Source: Myxococcales bacterium (GTDB lineage: Bacteria; Myxococcota_A; Polyangia; Polyangiales; Ga0077539). Taken from it: a stretch of 41,978 nucleotides of DNA. Position 1 is the first letter of the stretch; each line of letters starts with the position of its first letter. The stretch spans positions 1-41,978 of the forward strand of contig JAUSAZ010000040.1 in the NCBI GenBank assembly GCA_030652255.1, read 5' to 3'. Made by a program: the position numbers and the translations under genes. Positions 23,372-32,334 of the stretch are shown piece after piece. Under the pieces are notes generated by a model, which was not told the DNA's origin, did no database searches, and saw only the letters and a list, made by a program, of their open reading frames with translations.

Positions 23372-24412
23372 ATGGCCAAGACGATTGTTGGATTGTTCGA
23401 CGACGGCGACGAGGTACAGGCCGTCGTGCGGGAGCTCACCACCATGGGCATCGCGCGCGACCAGATCAGCCTGATGGCGAACCGCGGAGAGATGAGCGCG
23501 GCCGCGTCGCCCGAGAGCGCGCCGGAGACCACCACGAGCGGCGAGGACGCGATGACCGGCGCCGGCATCGGGGCGATGGCGGGCGGCATCGGCGGGCTCA
23601 TCGTCGGCCTGGTGGCGCTGCCCATCCCCGGGCTCGGCCCGGTGATCGCCGCGGGCCCCATCGCGGCCGCCCTGACGGGCGCGGGCATCGGCGCGGTGAC
23701 CGGCGGCGTGATCGGCGCGCTCACCCACGTGGGCGTCCCCGCCGAGCACGCGCACCACTACGCCGAGGGCGTGCGCCGGGGCGGCACCCTGGTGACCGTC
23801 AACGCGCCCGAGGACCTCGCGGCCCAGGTGGCCTCGGTGATGAACGACCACCACGCGGTGGACGTCAACGAGCGCGCCGCGAAGTGGCGCGAGAGCGGCT
23901 GGAAGGGCTTCGACGCGAACGCCCCGGTGCTCTCCGCGGACGAGATCCAGCGCGAGCGCTCGCTCTACGCCAACCGCGACCTCGGCCGCGGGCAGGTGGC
24001 CTTCCCGGTGGTCGAGGAGCGCCTCGAGGTGGGCAAGCGCGAGGTCGACCGCGGCGCCGTGCGGGTGTCCAGCCGCGTGGTGGAGCGGCCCGTCGAGCAG
24101 CAGGTGCAGCTTCGCGACGAGCACCTGAAGGTCGCGCGCAGGGCGGTCGATCGCCCGCTCAACGCCGCCGACCGGTCGGCCTTCCGCGAGGGCACGATGG
24201 AGTTCAAGGAGACCGTCGAGGAGCCCGTCGTGGCGAAGACCGCCCGGGTCGTCGAGGAGGTGGTCGTCGACAAGGACGTCACCCAGCGCACCCAGACCGT
24301 GCGCGAGACGGTGAAGAGCACCGAGGTCGACGTCGACCAGGACGCCCTCCAGCGCCTCTCGCAGCCCGGCGAGCGCAACTCCCAGTCCCCCGCGTCGCCC
24401 AGCCGCCGCTGA
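23372..24412 (+). CDS. YflT-type N-terminus plus DUF2382 (YsnF-like) stress protein
   Basis: A 346-aa protein in three parts. Residues 1-35 (KTIVGLFDDGDEVQAVVREL) resemble the general stress protein 17M/YflT domain. Residues about 60-130 are a glycine/alanine-rich hydrophobic stretch (GAGIGAMAGGIGGLIVGLVA), which may insert in or lie against the membrane. From about 210 come the DUF2382 beta repeats (VVEERLEVGKREVDRGAVRV, FKETVEEPVV). The tail is Ser/Pro-rich. The start is well placed after GAAGGAGCAG. It lies in the stress cluster. Confidence 0.8.
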   Translation: MAKTIVGLFDDGDEVQAVVRELTTMGIARDQISLMANRGEMSAAASPESAPETTTSGEDAMTGAGIGAMAGGIGGLIVGLVALPIPGLGPVIAAGPIAAALTGAGIGAVTGGVIGALTHVGVPAEHAHHYAEGVRRGGTLVTVNAPEDLAAQVASVMNDHHAVDVNERAAKWRESGWKGFDANAPVLSADEIQRERSLYANRDLGRGQVAFPVVEERLEVGKREVDRGAVRVSSRVVERPVEQQVQLRDEHLKVARRAVDRPLNAADRSAFREGTMEFKETVEEPVVAKTARVVEEVVVDKDVTQRTQTVRETVKSTEVDVDQDALQRLSQPGERNSQSPASPSRR

Positions 24413-24421
24413 GCCCGGCAG

Positions 24422-24430
24422 GAAGAATTC
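24422..24430 (+). promoter_or_regulatory. GAAGAATTC element upstream of the DUF2202 gene
   Basis: Second copy of the 9-mer seen at 23306-23314. It lies in the 94-bp gap between the DUF2382 gene and the DUF2202 lipoprotein gene. Confidence 0.3.
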
Positions 24431-24506
24431 TGACGGTCGCGCGCGAACCCTCGCGCCGCAGCGCTGGCTCCCACGCTGCGAACCCCCGATCGGAAGGACT
24501 CCCGCC

Positions 24507-25181
24507 ATGAAGGCCCCCCTCACCATCCTTGTCATCGCCCTCGGCGCGTCGCTCTCTGCCTGCGGGGACGCGGGCAACCCGGGCAACGGCGCCAACCGCA
24601 ACGACGCCGCGGCCTACGACGCCGCGGCCTACGACGTCCCGGCCCGCGACGCGGCGGCCGACGCGAGCGCGCGCTTCGCCGACGAGGCCGCGATGCTGCG
24701 GTGGCTCCGCGAGGAGGAGAAGCTCGCGCACGACGTGTACGTCGCGCTTCAGGGCCGCAGCATGATCTTCACCAACATCGCCGCGAGCGAGCAGTCGCAC
24801 ACCGAGGCCGTGAAGACCCTGCTCGACCGCTACGGCATCGCCGATCCCAGCGCGGGGCGGGCGGCGGGGAGCTTCGCCGACCCGGCGCTGCAATCGCTCC
24901 ACGACACGCTCGTGGCGCGGGGCCGCGCGTCGAGCGTGGCGGCGCTCCAGGTGGGCGCCGAGATCGAGGAGCTCGACATCGCCGACATCCGCGAGATGCG
25001 CGGCGTGGCGATGCGCGCCGACGTCCGCGCGACGCTCGACACGCTCGAGCGCGGGTCGCGCAACCACCTGCGGGCGTTCTGGCGGCAGCTCCAGATGGCG
25101 GGGGCGAGCTACACGCCGCAGCACCTCGACGCGGCGGAGTTCCGGGCGATCGCGGAGAGCGCGAGCGAGGCCGGGCCCTAG
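24507..25181 (+). CDS. DUF2202 ferritin-like lipoprotein
   Basis: A 224-aa lipoprotein with the lipobox LSAC (Cys19), then a short Asp/Ala/Tyr linker and a DUF2202 domain from about residue 62. The helix pattern (REEEKLAHDVYVAL, then SEQSHTEAVKTLLDRYG, EIEELDIADIREM) shows the Glu and His residues of a ferritin-like four-helix bundle that could bind a di-metal centre. DUF2202 proteins are linked to stress and metal handling, but without firm biochemistry. It closes the stress cluster and is followed by a large inverted repeat. Confidence 0.85.
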   Translation: MKAPLTILVIALGASLSACGDAGNPGNGANRNDAAAYDAAAYDVPARDAAADASARFADEAAMLRWLREEEKLAHDVYVALQGRSMIFTNIAASEQSHTEAVKTLLDRYGIADPSAGRAAGSFADPALQSLHDTLVARGRASSVAALQVGAEIEELDIADIREMRGVAMRADVRATLDTLERGSRNHLRAFWRQLQMAGASYTPQHLDAAEFRAIAESASEAGP

Positions 25182-25227
25182 TCCCTTTCCACAGGGGACT
25201 TGAAGAGTTGAGCGGAGCGTCCACTCA

Positions 25228-25351
25228 CGCCTGCAATCCCCGGCCTCGCCCTCCGAGGGGAGCGCCCGCGAGGCGTCTCCGTGCTCGTTGGGGGGGACCG
25301 CTACGGCCGCGTCGGGGGAGAAGAACCGCAAGGGTCGCAAGGATCGCAAAG
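25228..25351. repeat. Left arm of a ~125-bp inverted repeat
   Basis: This arm pairs with 25471-25597 on the opposite strand with only scattered mismatches and one or two single-base indels. It ends inward with short direct copies of GGTCGCAAG. The arms are separated by about 120 bp. It looks like a MITE-like element or a degraded insertion in the gap after the DUF2202 gene. It encodes no convincing gene. Confidence 0.75.
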
Positions 25352-25470
25352 GAGAAGAGAGGGGCTACTGGTGTCAGGCGCTCGAACCACTCCCCTCGTG
25401 TCGGAGACCGGCATCGCTCCCTCAGCTCCTCTCGCGAGACCAAAGCGCGGAGCGCCGCCAGAACCTAAAC

Positions 25471-25597
25471 CCCTTGCGACCCTTGCGACCCTTGCGGTTC
25501 TTCTGCCCCGACACGGCCGTAGCGGTCCCCCCCCAACGAGCGCGGAGACGCCTCGCGGGTGCTCCCCCTCGGAGGGCGAGGCCGGTGACCGCAGGCG
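25471..25597. repeat. Right arm of a ~125-bp inverted repeat
   Basis: Reverse complement of 25228-25351. The spacer (about 25352-25470) has no recognisable gene. Together with the left arm it fills most of the 510-bp gap between 25182 and 25691. As RNA the arms could form a very long hairpin. Confidence 0.75.
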
Positions 25598-25691
25598 CGC
25601 GCGGGTGCTCCTCTCAAACCGTCAGAACTCCTGTGACGCGGTACCAGGCGAGCGGAGGGGAGTAACATCACTCTCCCATGGGCAGACGATC

Positions 25692-26236
25692 GTGGCGTGG
25701 GTCGGGTTGTACGTCGTGGCGGCGGGGTGTTCGACGGCGGAGAGCACGGGCGCCGTGCCCTCGGATGCGGGAGCGATCGACCTCGGTGCCGTTGTGATGG
25801 ACGCGGGCATGGACGCCCGCGTGGACTCCGGCGCGCCCGATCGCACGGGCATCGACCGACCGACCGCGGCGTGGACGTGACGGGCATCGACCGGGTCGTG
25901 GACGCCGGCCCCGACGCCGCGGGGTCGTGTCCGTCGAGCTGCACGCTGAGCGAGGAGTGCGAGGTGTGCCGAAACCCAGGGGAGCCGGGAGGCTACTGCT
26001 GCATCTCCGGGTTGTGCCTCTACATGACGGCGTCCTGCGACGCCGGAACGTCCATCACGAGATCGGAGGTGAGCGAATGGGAGTTCGAAGACCGGCAGGG
26101 GAACCCGGACACGCTTCCAGGGTGGGGGGAGGTCTCCTGGCCGGACGTTGGCTTCGACGCGGGCGACGCCAGCGGACCAGGCACGATGGACGCCGCGATG
26201 GATGTCAGCGCGGGGATGGCCGGGGACGGAGCCTGA
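25692..26236 (+). pseudogene. Frameshifted lipoprotein with a Cys-rich region
   Basis: The first part (from GTG 25692) encodes a signal with lipobox VVAAGC and an Asp/Ala-rich linker, then stops at 25880. The continuation is in the +2 frame from about 25862 on: it carries the same linker style (DRGVDVTGIDRVVDAG) and then a Cys-rich segment (CPSSCTLSEECEVCR, GGYCCISGLC). The switch lies on three copies of GACC (about 25853-25864). A fourth copy, or only one copy, would restore the frame and give about 180 residues. The gene is either inactive, phase-variable or affected by a sequencing error. The start is weak, with no clear ribosome binding site. Confidence 0.6.
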
Positions 26237-26310
26237 GCCGGACGATCGACGGGCTCTCCAGGGAGCGGGGGGGGGTGGGCCGAGCGTGCGTCGTGGATGC
26301 AGTGTGGAGG

Positions 26311-27888
26311 TCAGTACTCCCAGGTGTCGTTCGCGTAGGTGCTCGACGCGGAGTCGCCGCCGAAGAGCACGATGACGTTGCGACGCGCGTCGAAGGTCAG
26401 GGTCGCGCGGTTGCGTCCGACGGGCGCGGGGGTCGCGCTGCGGCGGGTCCAGGTGGTGCCGTCGTACTCCCAGGTGTCGCTCGCGTAGGTGCTCGACGCG
26501 GAGTTGCCGCCGAAGAGCACGGTGCGCTGCCGCGAGGCGTCGTAGGCCATCGTCCCTTCGTGGCGACCCACGGGCGAGGCGGGCAGGGTGCGGCGCGCCC
26601 AGGTGGTGCCGTCGTACTCCCAGGTGTCGCTCGCGTAGGTGCTCGACGCGGAGTTGCCGCCGAAGAGCACCACCACGCGGCGGGCGCTGTCATAGGCCAT
26701 GGTCGCGCTGTGTCGACCGACGGGGGACGCGGGCAGGGTGCGGCGCGTCAAGGTGGTGCCGTCGAACTCCCAGGTGTCGCTCGCGTAGGTGCTCGACGCG
26801 GAGTAGCCGCCGAAGAGCACCAACACCCGCCGGGCGCTGTCGTACGCCATCGAGGCGTGGTGCCGGCCGACGGGGGACGCGGGCAGTGTGCGGCGCGTCC
26901 AGGTGGTGCCGTCGTACTCCCAGGTGACGCTCGCGTAGGTGCTCGACGCGGAGTTGCCGCCGAAGAGCACCATCACCCGCCGGGCGCTGTCGTACGCCAT
27001 CGTGGCGTGGTGCCGGCCGACGGGGGACGCGGGCAGGGTGCGGCGCGTCCAGGTGGTGCCGTCGTACTCCCAGGTGTCGCTCGCGTAGGTGCTCGACGCG
27101 GAGTCGCCGCCGAAGAGCACCACCACGCGGCGGCTCTCGTCGTAGGCCATGACCGCGGCCTGCCGACCGACCGGAGAGGCCGCGACGGTGCGGCGGGTCC
27201 AGGTGGTGCCGGCGTACTCCCAGGTGTCGCTGGCGTAGGTGCTCGACGCGGAGTCGCCGCCGAAGAGCACGACGACCCCGCGCGCATGGTCGAAGGCCGT
27301 CGAGGCGTACTGGCGACCGACCGGCGCCGACGCGGGCGAGCGGCGCGTCCAGGACGGTACCCGCGCCGCGCACAGGCCCGTGCTGGCGACGCAGCTCTCC
27401 CCGGTGGCGCACCCAGGGGCGCAGGTTCCGCCGCAGCCGTCGTCGCCGCAGACGCGACCGGCGCAGCGCGGCGCGCAGGCATCGGGCGAGGCGGCGTCGA
27501 CGGGGCCCGCGTCCGATGTCGCGGCGTCGGGCGTCGAGGGCACGTCGGGCGTGGGTGAGTCGACAGGCGTCGGCACATCGACGACGTCGGAAGGGGCGAC
27601 GACGTCGGGGGGAGAGACGACATCGGGCGGAGAGGTGACATCGGTAGGAGCGACGACGTCGGTAGGAGAGACGACGTCGGTAGGAGCGACGACGCCGCCG
27701 TCCTGCGATGCCGCGTCGGCGGTCGGCGCATCGAGCGCGGTGGTGTCGGTCGCGGGCGCATCGGTGCCGATGGATGCATCGGGGAGCGACCCGCTGTCGG
27801 CAGAGCAGCCGCCCGAGAGCTGCGCCTGGAGCGCGCACAGCGCCAGGACCGCGGCCGGCGCGAAGGGACCCGTACGACGAACGATCAT
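26311..27888 (-). CDS. Kelch-repeat lipoprotein with seven near-identical 50-aa blades
   Basis: A 525-aa exported lipoprotein with lipobox LSGGC (Cys28). A long Thr/Pro/Asp/Val linker follows, then a Cys-rich motif (GRVCGDDGCGGTCAPGC) of the type seen in many myxobacterial proteins. From about 176 to the end come seven repeats of 50 residues, each with WTRR, PVGR, MAYD, VVLFGG and SASSTYASDTWEYDG elements. The VVLFGG plus TWEYDGTTW pattern is that of kelch/galactose-oxidase-type beta-propellers, and seven blades would close a ring. The binding partner is unknown. ATG 27888 fits the signal. Confidence 0.88.
   Translation of the reverse strand: MIVRRTGPFAPAAVLALCALQAQLSGGCSADSGSLPDASIGTDAPATDTTALDAPTADAASQDGGVVAPTDVVSPTDVVAPTDVTSPPDVVSPPDVVAPSDVVDVPTPVDSPTPDVPSTPDAATSDAGPVDAASPDACAPRCAGRVCGDDGCGGTCAPGCATGESCVASTGLCAARVPSWTRRSPASAPVGRQYASTAFDHARGVVVLFGGDSASSTYASDTWEYAGTTWTRRTVAASPVGRQAAVMAYDESRRVVVLFGGDSASSTYASDTWEYDGTTWTRRTLPASPVGRHHATMAYDSARRVMVLFGGNSASSTYASVTWEYDGTTWTRRTLPASPVGRHHASMAYDSARRVLVLFGGYSASSTYASDTWEFDGTTLTRRTLPASPVGRHSATMAYDSARRVVVLFGGNSASSTYASDTWEYDGTTWARRTLPASPVGRHEGTMAYDASRQRTVLFGGNSASSTYASDTWEYDGTTWTRRSATPAPVGRNRATLTFDARRNVIVLFGGDSASSTYANDTWEY
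26314..27363. repeat. Seven tandem 150-nt repeats
   Basis: Seven consecutive units of exactly 150 nt make up the 3' two thirds of the kelch lipoprotein gene. They differ by only scattered bases, mainly in the segments encoding the loop between the PVGR and VVLFGG elements. The low divergence points to recent expansion or gene conversion. Confidence 0.9.
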
Positions 27889-28054
27889 GGCGGGCAGTTA
27901 GGGCATCGGTGCGACGACGCGCCAGTTTCTTGCGCGCGCAGGGGCGTCTCTCCGGGCGGCCGCTTGCGTCGGCGATGCGCAGTCGGGAGTATGCCGGGGC
28001 CGATGCCGCGCCGGCTCCGCGCGGTCCAGAACCCTTCGCCTGGAGCGAGCACCC

Positions 28055-30760
28055 ATGCATGACGTCACCAACCGGTCGCGCGTCGACGTCGAGGCGGTCA
28101 CCCGCGACGCCCGCGCGCTTCTCTCGCTCTTCGCGGAGGTGCTGGCGGAGGCCGGCGCCGCCGGGGCCGCGGCCGCGCTGCCGCTGGTCGGCGACCCCTC
28201 CGTGGTGGTCGGGTCCGACGAGGCGGTGCGCGCGGCGACCATCGGGTTCCACCTGCTGAGCCTGGCCGAGCAGCGGGCCGCGACGCGGCACCGGGAGGAA
28301 GGGGAGCTGCGCGGCGAGGTCGAGTCGGGGCTCTGGCGCTCGACGCTGGCGCCGCTCGCCCGCGGGGGCGACGCCGCGGAGCTCGCGGAGGCCCTCGGGC
28401 GGGTGCGCGTCGAGCCGGTGCTCACGGCGCACCCCACGGAGGCGCGGCGCACCTCGGCGGTCGAGCAGGTCCGCGACCTCTACGCGCTGCTGCCGCGAGA
28501 CCGCGCCCTCGACGCGCTCCGGCCCGGCGAGCGCTTCGAGGTGGCCGCGGCGCTCGAGCGGCTCTTTCGAAGCGGCGAGGTGCGCGTGCGCAAGCCCGAC
28601 CTGCGCGACGAGCGCGCGGTGGTCGTCGACGTGATCACCTCCACGATGCCCGCGGCGCTCGCGGCGGTCGACGCCCGCCTCGACGCCGCGTGGGCGGCCG
28701 CGGGGCTCCCCGGGCGGGCGCCCCCGGGGCCGTCGGTCACCTTCGCGAGCTGGGTCGGCGGCGACCGCGACGGGCACCCGCTGGTCACCCCCGAGGTGAC
28801 GCTCGCGTCGCTGGTCGACTACCGCCAGGCCGCGCTCGACCTGCACCGCGCCTCGCTGCGGCGGCTCGGCGCGCGGCTCGGCCTCTCGGTGCTGTCGCAG
28901 CCGACGCCGGCGGCGCTGTCCGACGCCATCGCGCGGCTCTCCGACGCGCTCGGCCCGCGGGCCCACGAGGCGCTCGCGCGCAACCCCGAGGAGCCCTGGC
29001 GCACCCTGGTCAACCTGATGGAGGCGCGGCTGCCCACGTCCGCGGGCGCGGCCCTCGCGCCGGGGCAGTACGCCCGCGCCGGGGAGCTGGCGGCGGACGT
29101 CGAGACCCTCGGGGCGTCGCTCCGCGAGGTCGGCGCGGGTCGCCTCGCGGACCTCGACGTCGCGCCCGTCCTGCGGGCGGTGCGCGCCTTCGGGCTGCAC
29201 CTCGTGTCGCTCGACGTCCGGCAGAACAGCCGCATGCACGACCTCGCCGTCGAGCAGCTCCTCGCGGCCGCGGGGGAGCCCGACGCGGCGTTCTCGCAGT
29301 GGGACGAGGGCCGCCGCCGCGCGCTCCTCGACCGCGAGCTCGAGAGCCCGCGGCCCTTCGCGGGGCCCGACGCGCCGCTCGGCCCCGAGGGGGACGCCGT
29401 GGTGGGCGCGCTGCGCGCCATCGCGGGATGGCACCGGGCGCACGGCGGCGCCGGGCTCGGGGCGCTCGTCGTCAGCATGACCCGCTCGGCGTCGGACCTG
29501 CTCGCGCCGCTGCTCCTGGCGCGCGAGGCGGGGCTGCTCGTGCGGGGCGACGGCGGGGCGTCCTGCCCGGTGCCGGTGGTCCCGCTCTTCGAGACCATCG
29601 ACGACCTGGAGGGCGCGCCCGCGGTCCTCGACGCCTTCCTCGGCACGCCGATGGTGGCCCGGGGCCTGGAGCGCGCGCGCGCCGCCGCCGGGCTCCCGCG
29701 CCCGGTGCAGCAGGTGATGGTGGGATACAGCGACAGCAACAAGGACGGGGGCATCGTGGCCAGCCTGTGGGGGCTGCACCGGGCCGAGGCGAGGCTCCTG
29801 GAGGTCGGGCGGCGGCGGGGCGTCGACCTGATGTTCTTCCACGGCCGCGGCGGGACCCTCAGCCGCGGCGCGGGGCCGACGCACCGCTTCCTCTCGGCGC
29901 TCCCGGCGCACGCCCTCGACGGCGGGCTGCGGCTCACCGAGCAGGGCGAGACGGTCTTCCAGAAGTACGGCACCACCGACGCGGCGGCCTACAACCTCGA
30001 GCTCCTGGCCGCGGGCACGGCCCGGCGCATCGTCCGCGACGCCCGCGGCGCCGTCGACGACCCGCCCGCCGAGCTGCTCGCCGCGATGGACCTCGTGGCC
30101 GCGCGCGCGCGCCGCGCCTACGAGGCCCTGGTGGGCCTCGATGGCTTCTTCACCTTCTTCCGCGAGGCGACGCCCGTCGACGTGATCGAGACCAGCGGCA
30201 TCGGCTCGCGCCCGTCGCGGCGCAGCGGGCGGCCGACGCTCGCCGACCTCCGGGCGATCCCGTGGGTCTTCGCGTGGGCGCAGTCCCGCTTCGCGCTCAC
30301 GGGCTGGTTCGGCGTCGGCGCGGGCCTCGCGGCGCTGGCGCGCGAGGACGCCGGGGTGCATGCGCGGCTCGTCGCCCGGGCGCTCGACTGGCCCGCGCTC
30401 CGCTACCTCGTGGGCAACGCCAGCGTGAGCCTGCTCTCGTCCGACCTCGCGGTCGCGCGGCGCTACGCCGAGCTCGTCGACGACGGGGCGACGAGGGCGC
30501 GCGTGCTCGCCGCGATCGAGGCCGAGCACGCCCTCACGCGCGAGGCGCTCGACGGGGTCTACGGCGGCCCGCTCGCCGAGCGGCGCGGCCGGGTGGCGAG
30601 CCTGCTGGCCCTGCGCGACGGCGGCCTCCTCGCGATGCACGACCGGCAGCGCGCCCTGCTCCGCGACTGGCGCCGGGGCGGCCGCGCCGACGAGGGCCAG
30701 CGGCGCGCGCTGCTCGGCACGGTGAACGCCATCGCCGCCGGGCTGCGCGCGACGGGCTGA
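28055..30760 (+). CDS. ppc: Phosphoenolpyruvate carboxylase
   Basis: A 901-aa PEP carboxylase, within the family's usual 870-970 range. The conserved motif VLTAHPTEARRTS (catalytic His126), GYSDSNKDGG at 557-566 and FHGRGGTLSRGAGPTH (His596 with the Gly-rich mobile loop) are all present. The C-terminus ends VNAIAAGLRATG, as is normal. It converts PEP and bicarbonate into oxaloacetate, replenishing the TCA cycle, in the cytoplasm. It converges with a dicarboxylate transporter of the DASS family at 30785-32221, which could import C4 acids and complement it. No regulatory site was found in the 165-bp upstream gap. Confidence 0.97.
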   Translation: MHDVTNRSRVDVEAVTRDARALLSLFAEVLAEAGAAGAAAALPLVGDPSVVVGSDEAVRAATIGFHLLSLAEQRAATRHREEGELRGEVESGLWRSTLAPLARGGDAAELAEALGRVRVEPVLTAHPTEARRTSAVEQVRDLYALLPRDRALDALRPGERFEVAAALERLFRSGEVRVRKPDLRDERAVVVDVITSTMPAALAAVDARLDAAWAAAGLPGRAPPGPSVTFASWVGGDRDGHPLVTPEVTLASLVDYRQAALDLHRASLRRLGARLGLSVLSQPTPAALSDAIARLSDALGPRAHEALARNPEEPWRTLVNLMEARLPTSAGAALAPGQYARAGELAADVETLGASLREVGAGRLADLDVAPVLRAVRAFGLHLVSLDVRQNSRMHDLAVEQLLAAAGEPDAAFSQWDEGRRRALLDRELESPRPFAGPDAPLGPEGDAVVGALRAIAGWHRAHGGAGLGALVVSMTRSASDLLAPLLLAREAGLLVRGDGGASCPVPVVPLFETIDDLEGAPAVLDAFLGTPMVARGLERARAAAGLPRPVQQVMVGYSDSNKDGGIVASLWGLHRAEARLLEVGRRRGVDLMFFHGRGGTLSRGAGPTHRFLSALPAHALDGGLRLTEQGETVFQKYGTTDAAAYNLELLAAGTARRIVRDARGAVDDPPAELLAAMDLVAARARRAYEALVGLDGFFTFFREATPVDVIETSGIGSRPSRRSGRPTLADLRAIPWVFAWAQSRFALTGWFGVGAGLAALAREDAGVHARLVARALDWPALRYLVGNASVSLLSSDLAVARRYAELVDDGATRARVLAAIEAEHALTREALDGVYGGPLAERRGRVASLLALRDGGLLAMHDRQRALLRDWRRGGRADEGQRRALLGTVNAIAAGLRATG

Positions 30761-30784
30761 GCCCCGTCCCCCCTCCCCGTCGCG

Positions 30785-32221
30785 TCAGCGCAGCAGCCAG
30801 GCGATGGCCTGCCGGTAGCCCAGCAGCAGCAGGCCCAGCGCGACGAACTGCATGACCAGCCCGGCCTTGATCATGTCGCGGAGCGGCACCCGGCCGCTGG
30901 CGAAGACCATCGCGTTGGAGGGCGTGGACACCGGCAGGGCCACGCCGAAGCTGCACGCGTAGGCGGTGACTACGGCGAGCTCCGCCGCCCGCTCCGGGGC
31001 GAGGCCCATGGCCACCGGAACCATCAGGTTGGCCGTGGCGGTATTGGACATGAACGTGCCGAGGGAGACGGTGAGCAGCGCGATGACGGCGGCCTGGGAG
31101 AAGCCGCCGAGGTGGGCGATGGGGAGGGCCCCCACGTGGGCGAGCAGCCCCGTCGACTGCATCGCCTGGCCCAGCGAGAGCCCGCCCCACATCAGGATGA
31201 GGATGTTCCAGTCGAGGTGGTCGAGGTCCTCGCGGCCGAGGAGGCCGAGGGCCGTGAGCGCCGCCGCCGCGAGCAGCGCCACCGCGGCGGGCGAGAGCCC
31301 GTGCAGCGGCTCGGTGACCCAGAGCGCCATCGCCGCGACCAGCACCGCCAGCGTGGCCTTCGCCGGCCAGGTGAGCCGCTCGTGCCGGGCCGCCGCGAAG
31401 GACCCCGTGTCGATCTTCTCGCCCGGCAGCGGCGGGAACATCGCGTACAGCAGCACCGCCGCGCCGACCACGAGCACCGCCGCGAGGGGGAGCGAGACGA
31501 CCACCCAGTCGAAGAAGCGCACCTCGTGGCCCGCGGCGCGCAGCGCGCCGGTCGCGATCGCGTTGGGCGGCGTGCTGATGGGGGTGGTCATCCCGCCGAG
31601 GTTGGCCCCGAGGGCGACGCACATCGCGAGCCCGGTGCCGTAGCGGCTGGTCGGTCCGCGGGGCAGGAGGGGTGTGATGATCGAGAGCATCATCGCGGTC
31701 GCGGCCGTGTTGCTCATCCACATCGAGAGCAGCGCGGTGCCGCATGCCAGGGAGATCATCAGCCGGAGGGGGTGACCCGCCACGGGGCTCAGCAGCCGCA
31801 CGGCCAGCGCCCGATCGAGCCCGTGCTTCACCACCGCGGCGGCGAGCAGCAGCCCGCCCAGGAACAGCACGATGATCGGCGACCCCAGCGGGGCGAAGAA
31901 GGCGTCGACGGTGAGCCGCACCGGCGCGCCGTCCGGGCCCACGGGCCAGGCCGAGCGCGAGGGCAGCGCACCTGCGACCCCGCCGTTGTGGGCGAGGAAG
32001 AGCACCTCCAGGGCCACGACGCACAGCGCCGTCGCGTAGGTGGGCAGGGCCTCCGTGGCCCAGAAGACGCAGGCCACCACGAAGATCGCCGCGGCGCGGC
32101 GCGCGAGCTCGTTCACGCCGACCGGGAGCAACACGTACACGGCCGCCGCGGCGAGGCCCGTGAGGATGACGATCAGCGCGCGCCGGCGGGCCTGCTCGCG
32201 GAGGGACGCGGCGTCGGACAT
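30785..32221 (-). CDS. DASS (SLC13)-family anion/dicarboxylate:Na+ symporter
   Basis: A 478-aa membrane protein with about 11 hydrophobic segments. The two Ser-Asn-Thr signatures of the DASS family are present: SMWMSNTAATAMM at 167-179, and FMSNTATANLMVPVA near residue 395. These form the sodium and carboxylate binding sites in proteins such as VcINDY. The long polar insert at about 80-105 is unusual. Substrate is most likely a C4 or similar dicarboxylate, but sulfate or phosphate relatives exist. It is convergent with PEP carboxylase and divergent from the universal stress gene. Confidence 0.9.
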   Translation of the reverse strand: MSDAASLREQARRRALIVILTGLAAAAVYVLLPVGVNELARRAAAIFVVACVFWATEALPTYATALCVVALEVLFLAHNGGVAGALPSRSAWPVGPDGAPVRLTVDAFFAPLGSPIIVLFLGGLLLAAAVVKHGLDRALAVRLLSPVAGHPLRLMISLACGTALLSMWMSNTAATAMMLSIITPLLPRGPTSRYGTGLAMCVALGANLGGMTTPISTPPNAIATGALRAAGHEVRFFDWVVVSLPLAAVLVVGAAVLLYAMFPPLPGEKIDTGSFAAARHERLTWPAKATLAVLVAAMALWVTEPLHGLSPAAVALLAAAALTALGLLGREDLDHLDWNILILMWGGLSLGQAMQSTGLLAHVGALPIAHLGGFSQAAVIALLTVSLGTFMSNTATANLMVPVAMGLAPERAAELAVVTAYACSFGVALPVSTPSNAMVFASGRVPLRDMIKAGLVMQFVALGLLLLGYRQAIAWLLR

Positions 32222-32334
32222 GGCCGGACTATAGGCCAGGCGCGCCCCGGGGAGCGCTTGCGCATCGACGCCGCGGGTCCCACGATCGCTCCGCCTTATT
32301 CCATCCGAGACCCTTCCACCCGGGTAGCACCTCG

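Noticed and set aside
26314..27363. CRISPR array or minisatellite
   Set aside because: 150-nt units with no spacers, encoding kelch blades.
25927..27558. A 543-codon plus-strand frame with repeats
   Set aside because: It is the antisense reading of the seven kelch repeats; the kelch motifs are on the minus strand.
26690..30640. A 1316-codon open frame on the minus strand
   Set aside because: Runs antisense through the PEP carboxylase gene and through the wrong frame of the kelch gene; composition is unlike any protein family.
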